Below are positions 1 to 9,161 of a DNA stretch of 64,000 bases, piece by piece; the first letter of the stretch is position 1; each line of letters begins with the position of its first letter. Both the position numbers and the translations under genes were made by a program. The notes below the pieces were generated by a model, which saw only the letters and a list, made by a program, of their open reading frames with translations, ran no database searches and was not told the origin of the DNA. Source of the stretch: Hyphomicrobiaceae bacterium (GTDB taxonomy: Bacteria > Pseudomonadota > Alphaproteobacteria > Rhizobiales > Xanthobacteraceae). The DNA lies in NCBI GenBank assembly GCA_021324465.1, contig JAJPJB010000064.1, positions 123,563 through 187,562 of the forward strand, read 5' to 3'.

Positions 1-2
1 TT

Positions 3-2432
3 GCGATCGTTCTCACCGCAGGCCTTGGCCACGGGCCCGGATCGCTTGCCGACCAGAGCGAGATCGCGGCGCGCAAAACCGGCATGCGCCTGATCGGACC
101 AAATTGCCTGGGTGTGCAGATTCCTAAAATCAAGCTCAATGCAAGCTTCGCCGCGTCGATGCCGCGCCCAGGCGACCTCGCGCTCATTTCGCAATCCGGC
201 GCGATTGCCGCGGGGCTCGTCGAATGGGCCTCGGTCCGCGGCATCGGATTTTCCGCAGTCGTCTCGATCGGCGACAGCGTCGACGTCGATCTCGCCGATC
301 TCTTGGACTGGTTCGCCATGGACCGCGGCACGCGAGCGATCCTGCTCTACATCGAGTCGATCAAGGAGGCGCGCAAATTCATGTCGGCGGCGCGCGCCGC
401 GGCACGCGCCAAGCCGGTTCTGATCATCAAGACCGGCCGCCATGCGGCGGGCGCCCGAGCGGCGATGACGCATACCGGCGCGCTTGCCGGGTCGGACGCG
501 GTTTACGATGCCGCGTTCCGCCGCGCCGGCCTGCTGCGCGTGCTTGATCTCGACGAGCTGTTTGCCGCCGCCGAGACGCTCGGCCATCGCATCGACGTGA
601 CCGGCAAGCGGCTGGCGATCCTGACCAATGGCGGCGGTGTCGCCGTCTTGGCCGTGGATCGCCTCGCCGATTTTTCCGGCGAGCTTGCCGACATTTCGCC
701 GTCGACCATGACAAAGCTCAATGCGGCGCTGCCGTCGACCTGGTCGCATGCCAATCCGGTCGATATTGCGGGCGATGCGGACGATACGCGATACGCCACT
801 GCGCTCACTCACTTGATCGACGATCCCGCCAATGACGCGGTGCTGGTCATGAATGTGCCGACCGCGCTGGCTTCGGCCGCGGCTGCGGCCAATGCCGTGG
901 TCACCGTGGTTCGGCAGCATCATAGAGGACACGCGTTTGGCAAGCCGATTTTCGCGGTCTGGGTCGGCGGCAGCGGACCGGCGTCGGAAATTTTCAATGC
1001 CGCAAACCTGCCCAATTATGCGACCGAGACCGATGCGGTGCGCGGCTTCATGCATCTCGTGCGCTACCGGGAGTCGCGCGAACTGTTGATGGCGACGCCG
1101 CCGAACCTGCCGGAAGAATTTTCGCCCGACACGGCGGCGGCGCGCCGGATCATCGATGACGCCTTGCATCAAAGCGGCGGGCAGAACGACGGGCAGCGCG
1201 TCTGGCTGGACCCGATGGCGATGACACGGCTGTTTGCGGCCTATGGCATTGCCGTTGCGCCAGCGACGCTCGCCCGTGATCCCGAAGAAGCGGTCGCTGC
1301 CGCCAAGCCGCATTTCGCAGCCGGCAATTGCGTGGTCCTGAAAATTCTTTCGCCCGATATTGTGCACAAGTCCGAAGTCGGCGGCGTGCGGCTAAATCTA
1401 GCCACCGAGCAAGCGGTGCGCGATGCCGCTTCCGACATCTTGCGGCGCGCGCGCGATGCCAAGCCTGCAGCGCGCATTATCGGAATTACCATATCGCCGA
1501 TGATCGTGCGGGCGAAAGCGCGTGAGCTTATCGCCGGCGTGGCCGATGATCCGACCTTCGGTCCGGTCATTGTGTTTGGCCGCGGCGGCACCGCAGTCGA
1601 GGTGATCGGCGACAAGGCGCTGGCGCTGCCGCCGCTCGATCTAACGCTGGCGCGCGGCCTGATTGCCCGCACAAGGATCTCGCGCGTCCTCAAAGCCTAT
1701 CGCAATGTGCCGGCGGCAGACGAACAGGCGATCGCGCTCCTTCTCGTCAAGCTCGCGCAGCTCGCCGCCGATTTTCCGGAAATCCGCGAGATTGATCTCA
1801 ATCCGGTTCTCGCCGATGAGACCGGCGTCATCGCGGTGGATGCGCGCGTGTCGCTTGCGCCGCTGGAGGCGCGCCGCGGGCGGGCCGGCCATCCGCGTTT
1901 TGCGATCCGACCCTATCCGAAGGAATGGGAGCGGCGCATGACGCTGCCGGACGGCAGAGCGCTTCTGGTACGCCCGGTGCGGCCGGAAGACGAGCCGCTT
2001 TACGGGCCGTTCCTTGCCAAAGTCACGCAAGATGATTTGCGGCTGCGCTTCTTTGCTCCGGTCAAGGAGTTCAGCCACCCGTTCATCGCACGCTTCACGC
2101 AGATCGATTACGCCCGCGCCATGGCATTCATTGCCCTTGATGCAGCAACCGGCGAGATGCTCGGTGTCGTGCGCATTCATGCTGATGCCAATTACGATAA
2201 CGGCGAATACGCCATCCTGGTACGCTCGGATCTGAAGGGCCACGGGCTCGGTTGGCTGTTGATGCAATCGTTGATCGACTATGCCCGCGCCGAGGGTCTC
2301 AAGTCTGTGCGCGGCCAGGTGTTGCAGGAGAACACCACCATGCTCGACATGTGCCGCAAGCTCGGCTTCACGATTACGCCCGACCCGCACGAGCCCTCTA
2401 TCGTCATCGCCAATCTGTCGCTGCAGGCTTAG
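3..2432 (+). CDS. Acyl-CoA synthetase (NDP-forming) / GNAT acetyltransferase fusion, 5'-truncated
   Basis: Open frame runs from the window edge, so the ATG at 84 is internal: upstream codons read AIVLTAGLGHGPGSLADQ and continue into GMRLIGPNCLG, the end of the CoA-binding domain. After it come a succinyl-CoA-ligase-like domain, an ATP-grasp domain (about residues 375-590 counted from the ATG) and a C-terminal GNAT domain from about residue 600 (LKGHGLGWLLMQSL, acetyl-CoA loop). This architecture is that of the Pat/YfiQ protein lysine acetyltransferases and ADP-forming acyl-CoA synthetase fusions. In Pat-type members the ligase part is often a regulatory remnant and the GNAT part acetylates lysines of acyl-CoA synthetases. 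Whether the ligase is active cannot be told here because the N-terminus is missing. Two acyl-CoA ligases later in the window could be substrates, which is inference. Confidence 0.9.
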   Translation, partial: AIVLTAGLGHGPGSLADQSEIAARKTGMRLIGPNCLGVQIPKIKLNASFAASMPRPGDLALISQSGAIAAGLVEWASVRGIGFSAVVSIGDSVDVDLADLLDWFAMDRGTRAILLYIESIKEARKFMSAARAAARAKPVLIIKTGRHAAGARAAMTHTGALAGSDAVYDAAFRRAGLLRVLDLDELFAAAETLGHRIDVTGKRLAILTNGGGVAVLAVDRLADFSGELADISPSTMTKLNAALPSTWSHANPVDIAGDADDTRYATALTHLIDDPANDAVLVMNVPTALASAAAAANAVVTVVRQHHRGHAFGKPIFAVWVGGSGPASEIFNAANLPNYATETDAVRGFMHLVRYRESRELLMATPPNLPEEFSPDTAAARRIIDDALHQSGGQNDGQRVWLDPMAMTRLFAAYGIAVAPATLARDPEEAVAAAKPHFAAGNCVVLKILSPDIVHKSEVGGVRLNLATEQAVRDAASDILRRARDAKPAARIIGITISPMIVRAKARELIAGVADDPTFGPVIVFGRGGTAVEVIGDKALALPPLDLTLARGLIARTRISRVLKAYRNVPAADEQAIALLLVKLAQLAADFPEIREIDLNPVLADETGVIAVDARVSLAPLEARRGRAGHPRFAIRPYPKEWERRMTLPDGRALLVRPVRPEDEPLYGPFLAKVTQDDLRLRFFAPVKEFSHPFIARFTQIDYARAMAFIALDAATGEMLGVVRIHADANYDNGEYAILVRSDLKGHGLGWLLMQSLIDYARAEGLKSVRGQVLQENTTMLDMCRKLGFTITPDPHEPSIVIANLSLQA

Positions 2433-2508
2433 CCCACATCAGCGGCCGCTTGTCGGCGCCAAGCCGCCCGACATTGCCCGTGCGCGATGAATGCGCCAGG
2501 CTTTGTTC

Positions 2509-3249
2509 ATGCGCATCGCTTTGTTTGCCGACATCCATGCCAATCGGCAGGCCTTCGAGGCATGTCTGAAGCAAGCGCGCGATTTGCAGGCGACGCGTAT
2601 CGTGCTGCTTGGCGACTATGTCGGCTACGGCGCCGACCCAGAATGGACCGTCGCAACCGTCATGGACCTGGTCGGCAACGGCGCGCTTGCCGTGCGCGGC
2701 AATCACGACAATGCCGTCTCGGATCCGGGCGAAAATCTCAATGTCGAAGCCAGGATCGCGATCGAGTGGACATGCAACGCGCTCGGACTGCGCGAACGAG
2801 AATTTCTCGCCCAGCTGCCGTTCACTCTGACCGAGGAGGAGCGGCTCTACGTCCATGCCGAGGCCAGCAGCCCGCCGCGCTGGCGCTACGTGTTGACCGA
2901 TGTCGATGCGGCGCGCAGCATGAACGCGGCTTCGGCGCGCCTTACCTTTTGCGGTCATGTCCACCGACCGCAGCTTTATACGAGCGTGGCGAGCGGCAAG
3001 GTGACAGCCTTCACGCCTGTCAGCGGGACCGCAATTCCGCTGCTCGCCGGCCGTCGGTGGCTTGCAGTGCTCGGCTCGGTGGGACAGCCGCGTGACGGCG
3101 ACCCCGCTGCGTGCTTTGCCGTTTACGACACCGAACGCTGCGCATTGACCTATCATCGCGCGCCCTATGACGTGGAAGAAGCTGCGGCACGCATTCGCGG
3201 CAAGGGCCTACCGGTCTGGCTCGCCGACCGGCTTTTGCTCGGGATATGA
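2509..3249 (+). CDS. Metallophosphoesterase (calcineurin-like)
   Basis: 246-residue cytosolic-looking protein with the metallophosphoesterase metal-binding blocks in order: ALFADIHANRQAF (DxH), LLGDYVGYG (GDxxxxG), VRGNHDNAV (GNHD) and FCGHVHRPQ (GHxH). Family members are di-metal phosphodiesterases or phosphatases; the bacterial YfcE/Saro_0346-like group acts on phosphodiesters or phosphoproteins and the true substrate is unknown. I chose the ATG at 2509 rather than 2491 because the first beta strand MRIALFADIH begins there. It lies 76 bases after the acetyltransferase fusion on the same strand, so co-transcription is possible. Confidence 0.88.
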   Translation: MRIALFADIHANRQAFEACLKQARDLQATRIVLLGDYVGYGADPEWTVATVMDLVGNGALAVRGNHDNAVSDPGENLNVEARIAIEWTCNALGLREREFLAQLPFTLTEEERLYVHAEASSPPRWRYVLTDVDAARSMNAASARLTFCGHVHRPQLYTSVASGKVTAFTPVSGTAIPLLAGRRWLAVLGSVGQPRDGDPAACFAVYDTERCALTYHRAPYDVEEAAARIRGKGLPVWLADRLLLGI

Positions 3250-3330
3250 CAACGGCCGAGCCGGCATCCTTGCACGCCGGCCGCCCTCATCGATCGCTTT
3301 CCAAAGCGGACGTCGGACCTAAGCTGAAAC

Positions 3331-3406
3331 TGGCGCTCCCTACGGGAATCGAACCCGTGTTTCAGCCTTGAGAGGGCCGCGTCCTGGACCGCTAGACGAA
3401 GGGAGC
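3331..3406 (-). tRNA. tRNA-Glu (anticodon CTC)
   Basis: The reverse complement folds as a complete tRNA: acceptor GCTCCCT/AGGGAGC, D arm GTCT...GGAC, anticodon stem CGGCC/GGCTG with loop CTCTCAA (anticodon CTC), T arm ACGGG-TTCGATT-CCCGT, discriminator G and an encoded CCA. The body closely resembles bacterial tRNA-Glu (TCGTCTAG...GGAC). It reads GAG codons, which are common in this GC-rich genome. It stands alone between two protein genes. Confidence 0.95.
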
Positions 3407-3415
3407 CGGCGCCCC

Positions 3416-3444
3416 GAAATAACCGCGCCTGCGCTGCGGCGCAA
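3416..3444 (-). promoter_or_regulatory. Putative sigma-70 promoter of tRNA-Glu
   Basis: On the minus strand TTGCGC, 17 bases, then TATTTC, ending 10 bases before the tRNA 5' end. Spacing and position fit a housekeeping promoter with a very short leader. Motif match only, in GC-rich DNA. Confidence 0.4.
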
Positions 3445-3707
3445 GCGTGTTTGGGCTGTGGCGCGGCCATCGCGGCAGATTTACAGCAGTGCCTGCACAA
3501 CACACAACGGCCGATCCAGGCAGACTTCTTCGTTGATTGCATGCCTGCACGGTGCCTGAGAGGAGTTCGGAGTCAAGGACGACCCCATCCCGCGCGGTGG
3601 ATCGCCGCCCAAGGCGGTGCGCTGCGCCGCATGCTTGAGGTCGAATGCCTCCCAGGCAATGGTCAGTGTCGCTACGCCGGTTCAAGCCAGAGTGCGCGGG
3701 TGTCGCC

Positions 3708-4064
3708 CTACTGCTCATTCCCAAACCGCAACCGGCCGGTTTCCTTCATCGTTTTCAGGTCGAAGACGCGCATCTCGTCCCTGCCGGCATTATCGATCAT
3801 CACCGCGACGCGTCCGCCGGAGCCGACCATCGACACGATATGCGCGCCTTTCGGCAGCATGACCATGTCCTCGACCGGTGCGCTGCCGGCTCCATAGATC
3901 CGATAGCCGATCACCGTCACCACCGCCGCGATCGCCAGCACCATGGTCAGTGTCGAGATCATCATCATGGTCCGCGCCCGCGCTACCAGGCTCGCCGCTT
4001 CCGACTCGGCGGGATTGGCCGCGGCTGATAAGTTGCCGCGCAGCTTGCCGGATAGGTTCGTCAT
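3708..4064 (-). CDS. Small single-pass membrane protein (DUF6476-like)
   Basis: 118-residue protein with a polar N-terminus, one hydrophobic segment at about residues 33-55 (MMMISTLTMVLAIAAVVTVIGYRIYG) and a C-terminal part ending in VFDLKTMKETGRLRF. It looks like the small alphaproteobacterial membrane proteins annotated DUF6476; that name is from memory and tentative. No function is known. The start MTNLSGKL is chosen because the ATG here shares bases with the divergent pseudouridine synthase start (CATG), an arrangement that would fix both starts. A 13-residue longer start at 4103 is possible. Confidence 0.7.
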   Translation of the reverse strand: MTNLSGKLRGNLSAAANPAESEAASLVARARTMMMISTLTMVLAIAAVVTVIGYRIYGAGSAPVEDMVMLPKGAHIVSMVGSGGRVAVMIDNAGRDEMRVFDLKTMKETGRLRFGNEQ

Positions 4065-5136
4065 GGCATTTCCGTCATCCACGCGGACATCCGTTGTCGT
4101 CACCGCTGCAGAACGCGGCGAGCGGCTCGACCGCGTGTTGGCGCGTCACATCGCCGAGCTGTCGCGGTCCCGCCTCAAAGCCCTGATCGAGGCCGGCGCC
4201 GTCGCGGTTGACGGGCAGACGATCCGTGATCCGAGCCATCACGTCAATTCCGGCACGGCCATCTTGGTTGACGTTCCGCCGCCCGCGCCGGCCAAGCCCG
4301 AGCCCGAGCCGATCCCGCTCAGCGTGGTTTACGAGGACGACGATGTTATTGTCATCGATAAACCCCGCAATCTCGTCGTTCATCCGGCCGCCGGGCACTG
4401 GACCGGCACCTTGGTCAACGCCCTGATTGCGCACTGCGGCAAAAGCCTCTCGGGAATTGGCGGCGAGCGCCGGCCGGGCATCGTGCACCGGCTCGACAAG
4501 GACACGACCGGGCTGATGATCGTCGCCAAGAACGACCGCGCCCATCAGGCGCTCGCCGCGCAATTCGCCGATCACGGTCAATGCGGTGAGCCGTTCGAGC
4601 GTGCCTACCTCGCCTTCGTCTGGGGCGCGCCCGAGCGGCTGCATGGAGTGATCGATAAGCCGATCGACCGGCATCCGAAATCCCGCGAGAAGATGGCGGT
4701 GCGTGAGGGCGGCCGCGCGGCTATCACGCATTGGCAGGTGCTGGAACGGTATTTTGGGCCAGTGCGGCAGCCCCGCAAAGGCCAGCGCGCCGAAGCACCG
4801 ATAGCCTCGCTCCTGCTTTGCCGACTGGAAACCGGCCGGACCCATCAGATCCGGGTGCATTTGGCTTCGATCGGGCACCCGCTCCTGGGCGACGAAGTTT
4901 ACGGCGGCGGATTCCGCACCAAAGCGGCGCTTCTGCCGCCAAGAGCCCAAGTCGCACTCGCCGCCCTTGCGGGGCAGGCGCTGCATTCCCATCTACTTAC
5001 GGTTAAGCATCCATCGAGCGGCGAGATTCTCAAGTTCCGGTCGGAACTGCCGCCCGATCTTGCCCGTTTGCGTGATGCATTGTCGGAGCCTCAGACATCG
5101 GATCAGCGCAGGCCGAGCAGGGACATTAAAGGTTAA
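4063..5136 (+). CDS. RluD-family 23S rRNA pseudouridine synthase
   Basis: 357 residues. An N-terminal S4 RNA-binding domain (ERLDRVLARHIAELSRSRLKALIEAGAVAVDG) is followed by the RluA/RluD catalytic domain with GIVHRLDKDTTGLM, where the Asp in HRLD is the catalytic nucleophile, and the closing motif RTHQIRVHLASIGHPLLGD. Family members isomerise uridines in 23S rRNA; RluD acts on helix 69. The start at 4063 (MAFPSS) is preferred over the ORF-track start at 3943, because the extra 40 residues would run through the divergent gene. The C-terminal tail after FRSELPPDL is polar and probably disordered. The gene precedes rpoH on the same strand by about 200 bases, an arrangement I recall from other alphaproteobacteria. 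Confidence 0.93.
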   Translation: MAFPSSTRTSVVVTAAERGERLDRVLARHIAELSRSRLKALIEAGAVAVDGQTIRDPSHHVNSGTAILVDVPPPAPAKPEPEPIPLSVVYEDDDVIVIDKPRNLVVHPAAGHWTGTLVNALIAHCGKSLSGIGGERRPGIVHRLDKDTTGLMIVAKNDRAHQALAAQFADHGQCGEPFERAYLAFVWGAPERLHGVIDKPIDRHPKSREKMAVREGGRAAITHWQVLERYFGPVRQPRKGQRAEAPIASLLLCRLETGRTHQIRVHLASIGHPLLGDEVYGGGFRTKAALLPPRAQVALAALAGQALHSHLLTVKHPSSGEILKFRSELPPDLARLRDALSEPQTSDQRRPSRDIKG

Positions 5137-5170
5137 TCGATTTCAAAGGCTTAACGTGGTTTGAGTGGGG

Positions 5171-5193
5171 GTTCACGGGGGTGTCGCGTGAAC
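5171..5193. promoter_or_regulatory. Inverted repeat in the rluD-rpoH gap
   Basis: GTTCACG, 9 bases, CGTGAAC: a perfect 7-bp inverted repeat about 150 bases before the rpoH start. It could be an operator or an mRNA leader hairpin. No protein assignment can be made. Confidence 0.3.
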
Positions 5194-5341
5194 GTTACGC
5201 CGTCTTCACTTCCACTGACCTGATTCGACCGTGTATGTTGCGGGTGCGAAATGAGGGAACTGGCGCTGTCGGCTCTTAAGAGCGGCGGCGTCAATCGCCT
5301 GCCGCAAGTGCGGGGGCATGGAAACTATGGAGGGCGCTAGA

Positions 5342-6247
5342 ATGGCCCAGACTGCTGCATTGCCCGTCCTATCGGGCGAAACCGGACTCACCCGGTACTT
5401 GGAAGAGATCAGGCGGTTCCCGATGCTGGAACCGCAGGAAGAATTCATGCTGGCCAAGCGTTGGCGCGAGCACGGCGTCCGCGACGCTGCGCACAAGCTT
5501 GTCACCAGCCATCTGCGGCTCGTGGCCAAGATCGCCATGGGCTATCGCGGCTATGGGCTGCCGATCTCCGAAGTCATTTCCGAAGGCAATGTCGGGCTGA
5601 TGCAGGCAGTGAAGCGCTTCGAGCCGGAGAAAGGTTTTCGGCTGGCGACTTACGCGATGTGGTGGATTAAAGCCGCCATACAGGAATACATCCTGCGCTC
5701 GTGGTCGCTGGTGAAAATGGGCACCACCGCCAATCAGAAGAAGCTGTTTTTCAATTTGCGCAAGGCCAAAAGCCGCATCTCCGCGCTTGATGAGGGCGAT
5801 ATGCGGCCGGATCAGGTCAAGCTGATCGCCAAGCGGCTCGGCGTCACCGAGCAGGACGTCATCGACATGAATCGCCGGCTCGGCGGCGATGCTTCGCTCA
5901 ACGCGCCGATCCGCGAAGACGGCGATTCCGGGGAGTGGATGGACTGGCTGGTCGACGAGAGCGCAAGCCAGGAAAGCCGGCTTGCCGAGCAGGAGCAGTC
6001 CGAGAATCGCCACAAGGCGCTCGGCCAGGCGCTGACCGTGCTCAACGACCGCGAACGCCGCATCTTCGAGGCGCGGCGCTTGGCCGACGAGCCGATCACG
6101 CTGGAAGAGCTCGCCGACGAGTTCGGCGTCTCGCGCGAGCGCGTGCGCCAGATCGAGGTGCGCGCTTTCGAGAAAGTCCAGAAGGCGGTAAAGTCTAACA
6201 TCGCGCACATGGAAAATCCCGAGACCGCAGCGGCGACGGCGCACTGA
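5342..6247 (+). CDS. rpoH: RNA polymerase heat-shock sigma factor RpoH (sigma-32)
   Basis: 301 residues. Region 1.2/2.1 starts at LTRYLEEIRRFPMLEPQEEFMLAKRW. Region 2 is ISEGNVGLMQAVKRFEPEKGFRLATYAMWWIKAAIQEYILRSWSLVKMGTTANQKKLFFNLRK, which includes the RpoH box (KKLFFNLRK), diagnostic for sigma-32 rather than other sigma-70 factors. Region 4 ends in ITLEELADEFGVSRERVRQIEVRAFEKV. It directs transcription of chaperone and protease genes. The ATG at 5342 has GGAGGGC just upstream; the track start at 5318 is less likely. A strong hairpin follows the stop. Many Rhizobiales carry several rpoH copies, so this may not be the only one. Confidence 0.96.
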   Translation: MAQTAALPVLSGETGLTRYLEEIRRFPMLEPQEEFMLAKRWREHGVRDAAHKLVTSHLRLVAKIAMGYRGYGLPISEVISEGNVGLMQAVKRFEPEKGFRLATYAMWWIKAAIQEYILRSWSLVKMGTTANQKKLFFNLRKAKSRISALDEGDMRPDQVKLIAKRLGVTEQDVIDMNRRLGGDASLNAPIREDGDSGEWMDWLVDESASQESRLAEQEQSENRHKALGQALTVLNDRERRIFEARRLADEPITLEELADEFGVSRERVRQIEVRAFEKVQKAVKSNIAHMENPETAAATAH

Positions 6248-6277
6248 CGTCTTTTTCATTCTCCGGTTTTAGGTAAC

Positions 6278-6309
6278 GATGCCCGGCCCCAGCGCCGGGC
6301 ATCTGCGTT
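6278..6309 (+). terminator. Rho-independent-like terminator after rpoH
   Basis: Perfect 10-bp stem GATGCCCGGC/GCCGGGCATC with a 6-base loop, followed by TGCGTTTT. It begins 31 bases after the rpoH stop. Confidence 0.7.
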
Positions 6310-6415
6310 TTGGAAGCCACTTGTCCCTCCCCTCGCGCCGGCAGCGGGTCCACGTTTACCACTCGCCGCGGCACGGAGAAGAACTCGGGAAGAAGAAGCG
6401 CGCATGCGCTTGTCC

Positions 6416-7807
6416 TTACTCTCGCAACATGTCCTTTAGCACCCAACGGCTTGCAAAGATCATCATGCCGGCAATAGCCGCAATGCCGGCGACGAGCAGA
6501 AAAAACTGCGGCGGCGCCATGCGGCTCCAGAAGCTGCCGATGAAGCCTGCGAGAAAGCCGCCGGTGAAATTGGTGGCGAGCCAGATTCCCATCATCATCG
6601 ACAGAATGCGCGCCGGCGCCACCTTGGTCACCAGCGACAGGCCGACCGGCGACAGATATAGCTCGCCGACAGTGATGATGGCGATGGACGCGAGCACCCA
6701 CAGCCAGCTCGCCTCTCCGGGGCCGGCATGCACGGCGGCAAGCGCTTTTGTCAGATCGGCCGCCGTCACGCCGAAGCAGCCCAGCGCCATCTTGGTGATG
6801 GTCGAGGGCTCGGTGCCGCATTCCGCCTGGCGCGCCCACAGGCCGACCACAAACGGCGTGAAGGCAAAGATCATGAATGGATTGAAGGCGAGAAACCAGG
6901 TCGTCGGAATCTGTGCCGTCCAGCCGAACAGATCGATGCCGCGATCGACCTTGGTGTCGATCCATAAGATCGTGGTGTTGCCCATCTGCTCGTACGTCGC
7001 CCAGAACAATGTGTTGGGCACGAACAGCAGCAGCAGCGCAATGACGGCGCGCCACTCCTCGCGGCGGAACGGCCGGCGTTCTTTGTATGCCGCCTTTTCC
7101 AATTGATCGGGTGGCAGCGTCGGCAGCGCATGGAGATAAATGGCAAGACCGACGCACATGCCGACGCCAGCCGCGGCAAAGCCATAGTGCCATCCCGCCT
7201 TCTCGCCGAGCGTGCCGCACACCAGCGGGGCCAGAAAGGCGCCGAGATTGATGCCCACATAGAAGATCGAATAGGCGCGGTCGCGGCGATGATCGCCCGG
7301 CGCATAGAGGCCGCCAACCTGTGTGGAGATATTCGGCTTGAAACAGCCGCTGCCCAGAATCAGCGCCAAAAGCGCAAACAGAAACAGCGGCTCGACCGCC
7401 ATCATGAAATGGCCGATCGCCATCAGCACCGCGCCGATCACGACGGTGCGCCGCTGCCCGAGCATGCGATCTGCCAGCAACCCGCCGAAGACCGGCGTGA
7501 AATAAACGAGTCCCGTATAGAGGCCCCAAATCTGCGAGGACAGCGGCTGAATGTCGAGCGGACCGAATAGCGCTTCGAGCGCGCGTTTGAGCGCAAAGAG
7601 GCCAGCGACATTGCCGGCATGATCGGACAATAGCAGGTACTTGGTCATGTACAGCACGAGCAGCGAGCGCATGCCGTAATAGGAAAAGCGCTCCCACATT
7701 TCGGTGCCGAACAGATAGGTGAGCCCGCGCGGATGGCCGAACAGCACGGCGCTTTTCGCGGCAGCGGGTGATGATCCAATGCTTTCGACCAAGCGGGGGC
7801 CTTTCAT
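6416..7807 (-). CDS. POT family proton-dependent peptide transporter
   Basis: 463 residues with many hydrophobic segments. The N-terminus carries the POT/PTR2 signature FGTEMWERFSYYGMRSLLVLYM (ExxERFxYYG), where the ExxER charges couple proton flow to peptide uptake. Later signature-like stretches include GGLLADRMLGQRRTVVIGAVLMAIGH. Members take up di- and tripeptides across the inner membrane. The start at 7807 (MKGPRLVES) is chosen because the upstream part of the track ORF runs through a palindromic repeat. The gene converges on rpoH, ending about 100 bases after its terminator. The family is often somewhat longer (around 480-500 residues), but no transmembrane block seems missing. Confidence 0.92.
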   Translation of the reverse strand: MKGPRLVESIGSSPAAAKSAVLFGHPRGLTYLFGTEMWERFSYYGMRSLLVLYMTKYLLLSDHAGNVAGLFALKRALEALFGPLDIQPLSSQIWGLYTGLVYFTPVFGGLLADRMLGQRRTVVIGAVLMAIGHFMMAVEPLFLFALLALILGSGCFKPNISTQVGGLYAPGDHRRDRAYSIFYVGINLGAFLAPLVCGTLGEKAGWHYGFAAAGVGMCVGLAIYLHALPTLPPDQLEKAAYKERRPFRREEWRAVIALLLLFVPNTLFWATYEQMGNTTILWIDTKVDRGIDLFGWTAQIPTTWFLAFNPFMIFAFTPFVVGLWARQAECGTEPSTITKMALGCFGVTAADLTKALAAVHAGPGEASWLWVLASIAIITVGELYLSPVGLSLVTKVAPARILSMMMGIWLATNFTGGFLAGFIGSFWSRMAPPQFFLLVAGIAAIAGMMIFASRWVLKDMLRE

Positions 7808-7812
7808 AAATT

Positions 7813-7878
7813 CGTCACGGCCGGGCTTGTCCCGGCCATCCACGTCTTTAATGTCCTCGCACGAAGACGTGGGTGGCC
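7813..7878. repeat. Palindromic intergenic repeat, copy 1
   Basis: GGCCATCCACGTCTT (7834-7848) pairs with AAGACGTGGGTGGCC (7864-7878), 14 of 15 positions. It is preceded by CGTCACGGCCGGGCTTGTCCC. A related sequence is at 10339-10423. Elements of this kind (GTCATGGCCGGGC...ATCCACGTC) are, to my knowledge, scattered between genes in Bradyrhizobium and relatives. Confidence 0.6.
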
Positions 7879-7958
7879 GCAATGCAGGTGAGCGGAGCGA
7901 CGCCGTTCGTCGAACGGCTACGCGCAGGCATGATACGAATGGAACATGGAGTTTTCCC

Positions 7959-9140
7959 GTGCCCACCACATTTCCCGAAGAAGCCAGAAATTTTCGTCTG
8001 CTCGGCCACGATCCATCGGCCGCCTGGGGCGGTGGCAGCCTGGTGCAGGTGCACAAAGGCCATGCCTATGTCGGCGCGGTCGGCGGTTCGAGCTTCAACG
8101 GCCCTGAAGGCTTCACCGTTCATAACGTGCGCGATCCGCGCAGGCCGACAAAAGTCGGCGAATTCCGCGCGCCGCCCGGCGTGCATTGTCACAAGCTGCG
8201 CATTGTCGGCGATGATCTGCTCTACGTAAACTCAGAGCGGCTCGCCGGTGACAAGGGCAAGAATGCCCGCGCGGGCTTTTTCATTTTCGACATTTCGACG
8301 CCGTCGACGCCGAAGCCGGTCGGCTTCTACGATATGCCGGGCTCCGGCCCGCATCGTTTCGGCGTCGATCTCGAGCGCAATCTCGCCTTCATGCCGAACG
8401 ATGCGCCGGGCTGGGACAAGCGCGTGATCTGGACGCTCGACATCAAGAATCCGCTCAAGCCCGAAGTCATCAGCATCTGGGGCCTGCCCTGGATGAGGAC
8501 CAATTCGGACGAGGTCGGCAATGACCCGCACCCGCATGAGGAAGCGACCACGCTGCATGGCCCGCCGGTGATGCGCGCCAACCGCATGTATTGCGCGTGG
8601 TGGGGCGGCGGCATTTCCATCATCGACTGCAGCGACCTGCGTGACATGAAGCTCCTCGGCCATGTCAAATGGTCGCCGCCGTTTCCGGGCTCGACCCATA
8701 CCTGCTGGCCGCTCGGCGATCGCCCCTATCTCGTCGTCACCGACGAGGCGCGCGCGAAACAAAAATATTGGGATGCGCAATTCATGTGGATCATCGACGC
8801 GCGCGAGGAAACCAATCCGCTGCCGGTCGCGACCTTCATGCCGGAGCGGGAGAAATATTACGACCGGCCCGGGCGCTTCGGTGCACATAATATTTTGGAG
8901 CATCTGCCCGCCAATGGCCCGTGGAAGGACATCGTATTTTTGACCTACTTCAATGCCGGGTTGCGCGCGGTCGATGTATCAGATCCGCTGCATCCGAAGG
9001 AGATCGGCTGCTATGTGCCGGCGACGCCGGAAGGCTCACCGGGCATCCAGTCCAACGATATCGGCAGCGACGGTGACGGGCGGCTCTATCTAATCGACCG
9101 CTGGGGCCAGGGCATGCATATCGTGGAATTTACGGGGTAG
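7959..9140 (+). CDS. LVIVD-repeat-type beta-propeller protein, function unknown
   Basis: 393 residues, no signal peptide or membrane segment. It has repeated blades of the type VHKGHAYVGAV, FFIFDISTPSTPKPVGFYD, VIWTLDIKNPLKPEVISIW, ISIIDCSDLRDMKLLGHV and LRAVDVSDPLHPKEIGCYVP, that is, a 'name of data, DISxPxxPxxVG' pattern typical of LVIVD and related propellers. It is rich in His and Trp (NDPHPHEEATTLHGPPV). The GTG at 7959 is taken as start because TGGAG lies 8 bases before it and the protein similarity begins there; the longer track frame reads through the palindromic repeat. No enzymatic motif was recognised. It is divergent from the peptide transporter. Confidence 0.8.
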   Translation: MPTTFPEEARNFRLLGHDPSAAWGGGSLVQVHKGHAYVGAVGGSSFNGPEGFTVHNVRDPRRPTKVGEFRAPPGVHCHKLRIVGDDLLYVNSERLAGDKGKNARAGFFIFDISTPSTPKPVGFYDMPGSGPHRFGVDLERNLAFMPNDAPGWDKRVIWTLDIKNPLKPEVISIWGLPWMRTNSDEVGNDPHPHEEATTLHGPPVMRANRMYCAWWGGGISIIDCSDLRDMKLLGHVKWSPPFPGSTHTCWPLGDRPYLVVTDEARAKQKYWDAQFMWIIDAREETNPLPVATFMPEREKYYDRPGRFGAHNILEHLPANGPWKDIVFLTYFNAGLRAVDVSDPLHPKEIGCYVPATPEGSPGIQSNDIGSDGDGRLYLIDRWGQGMHIVEFTG

Positions 9141-9161
9141 CTCCACCGCGGCGTATGGACC

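Noticed and set aside
6195-7697. 500-codon minus-strand ORF
   Set aside because: Different frame of the same strand as the POT transporter; lacks the hydrophobic pattern and the ExxERFxYYG motif.
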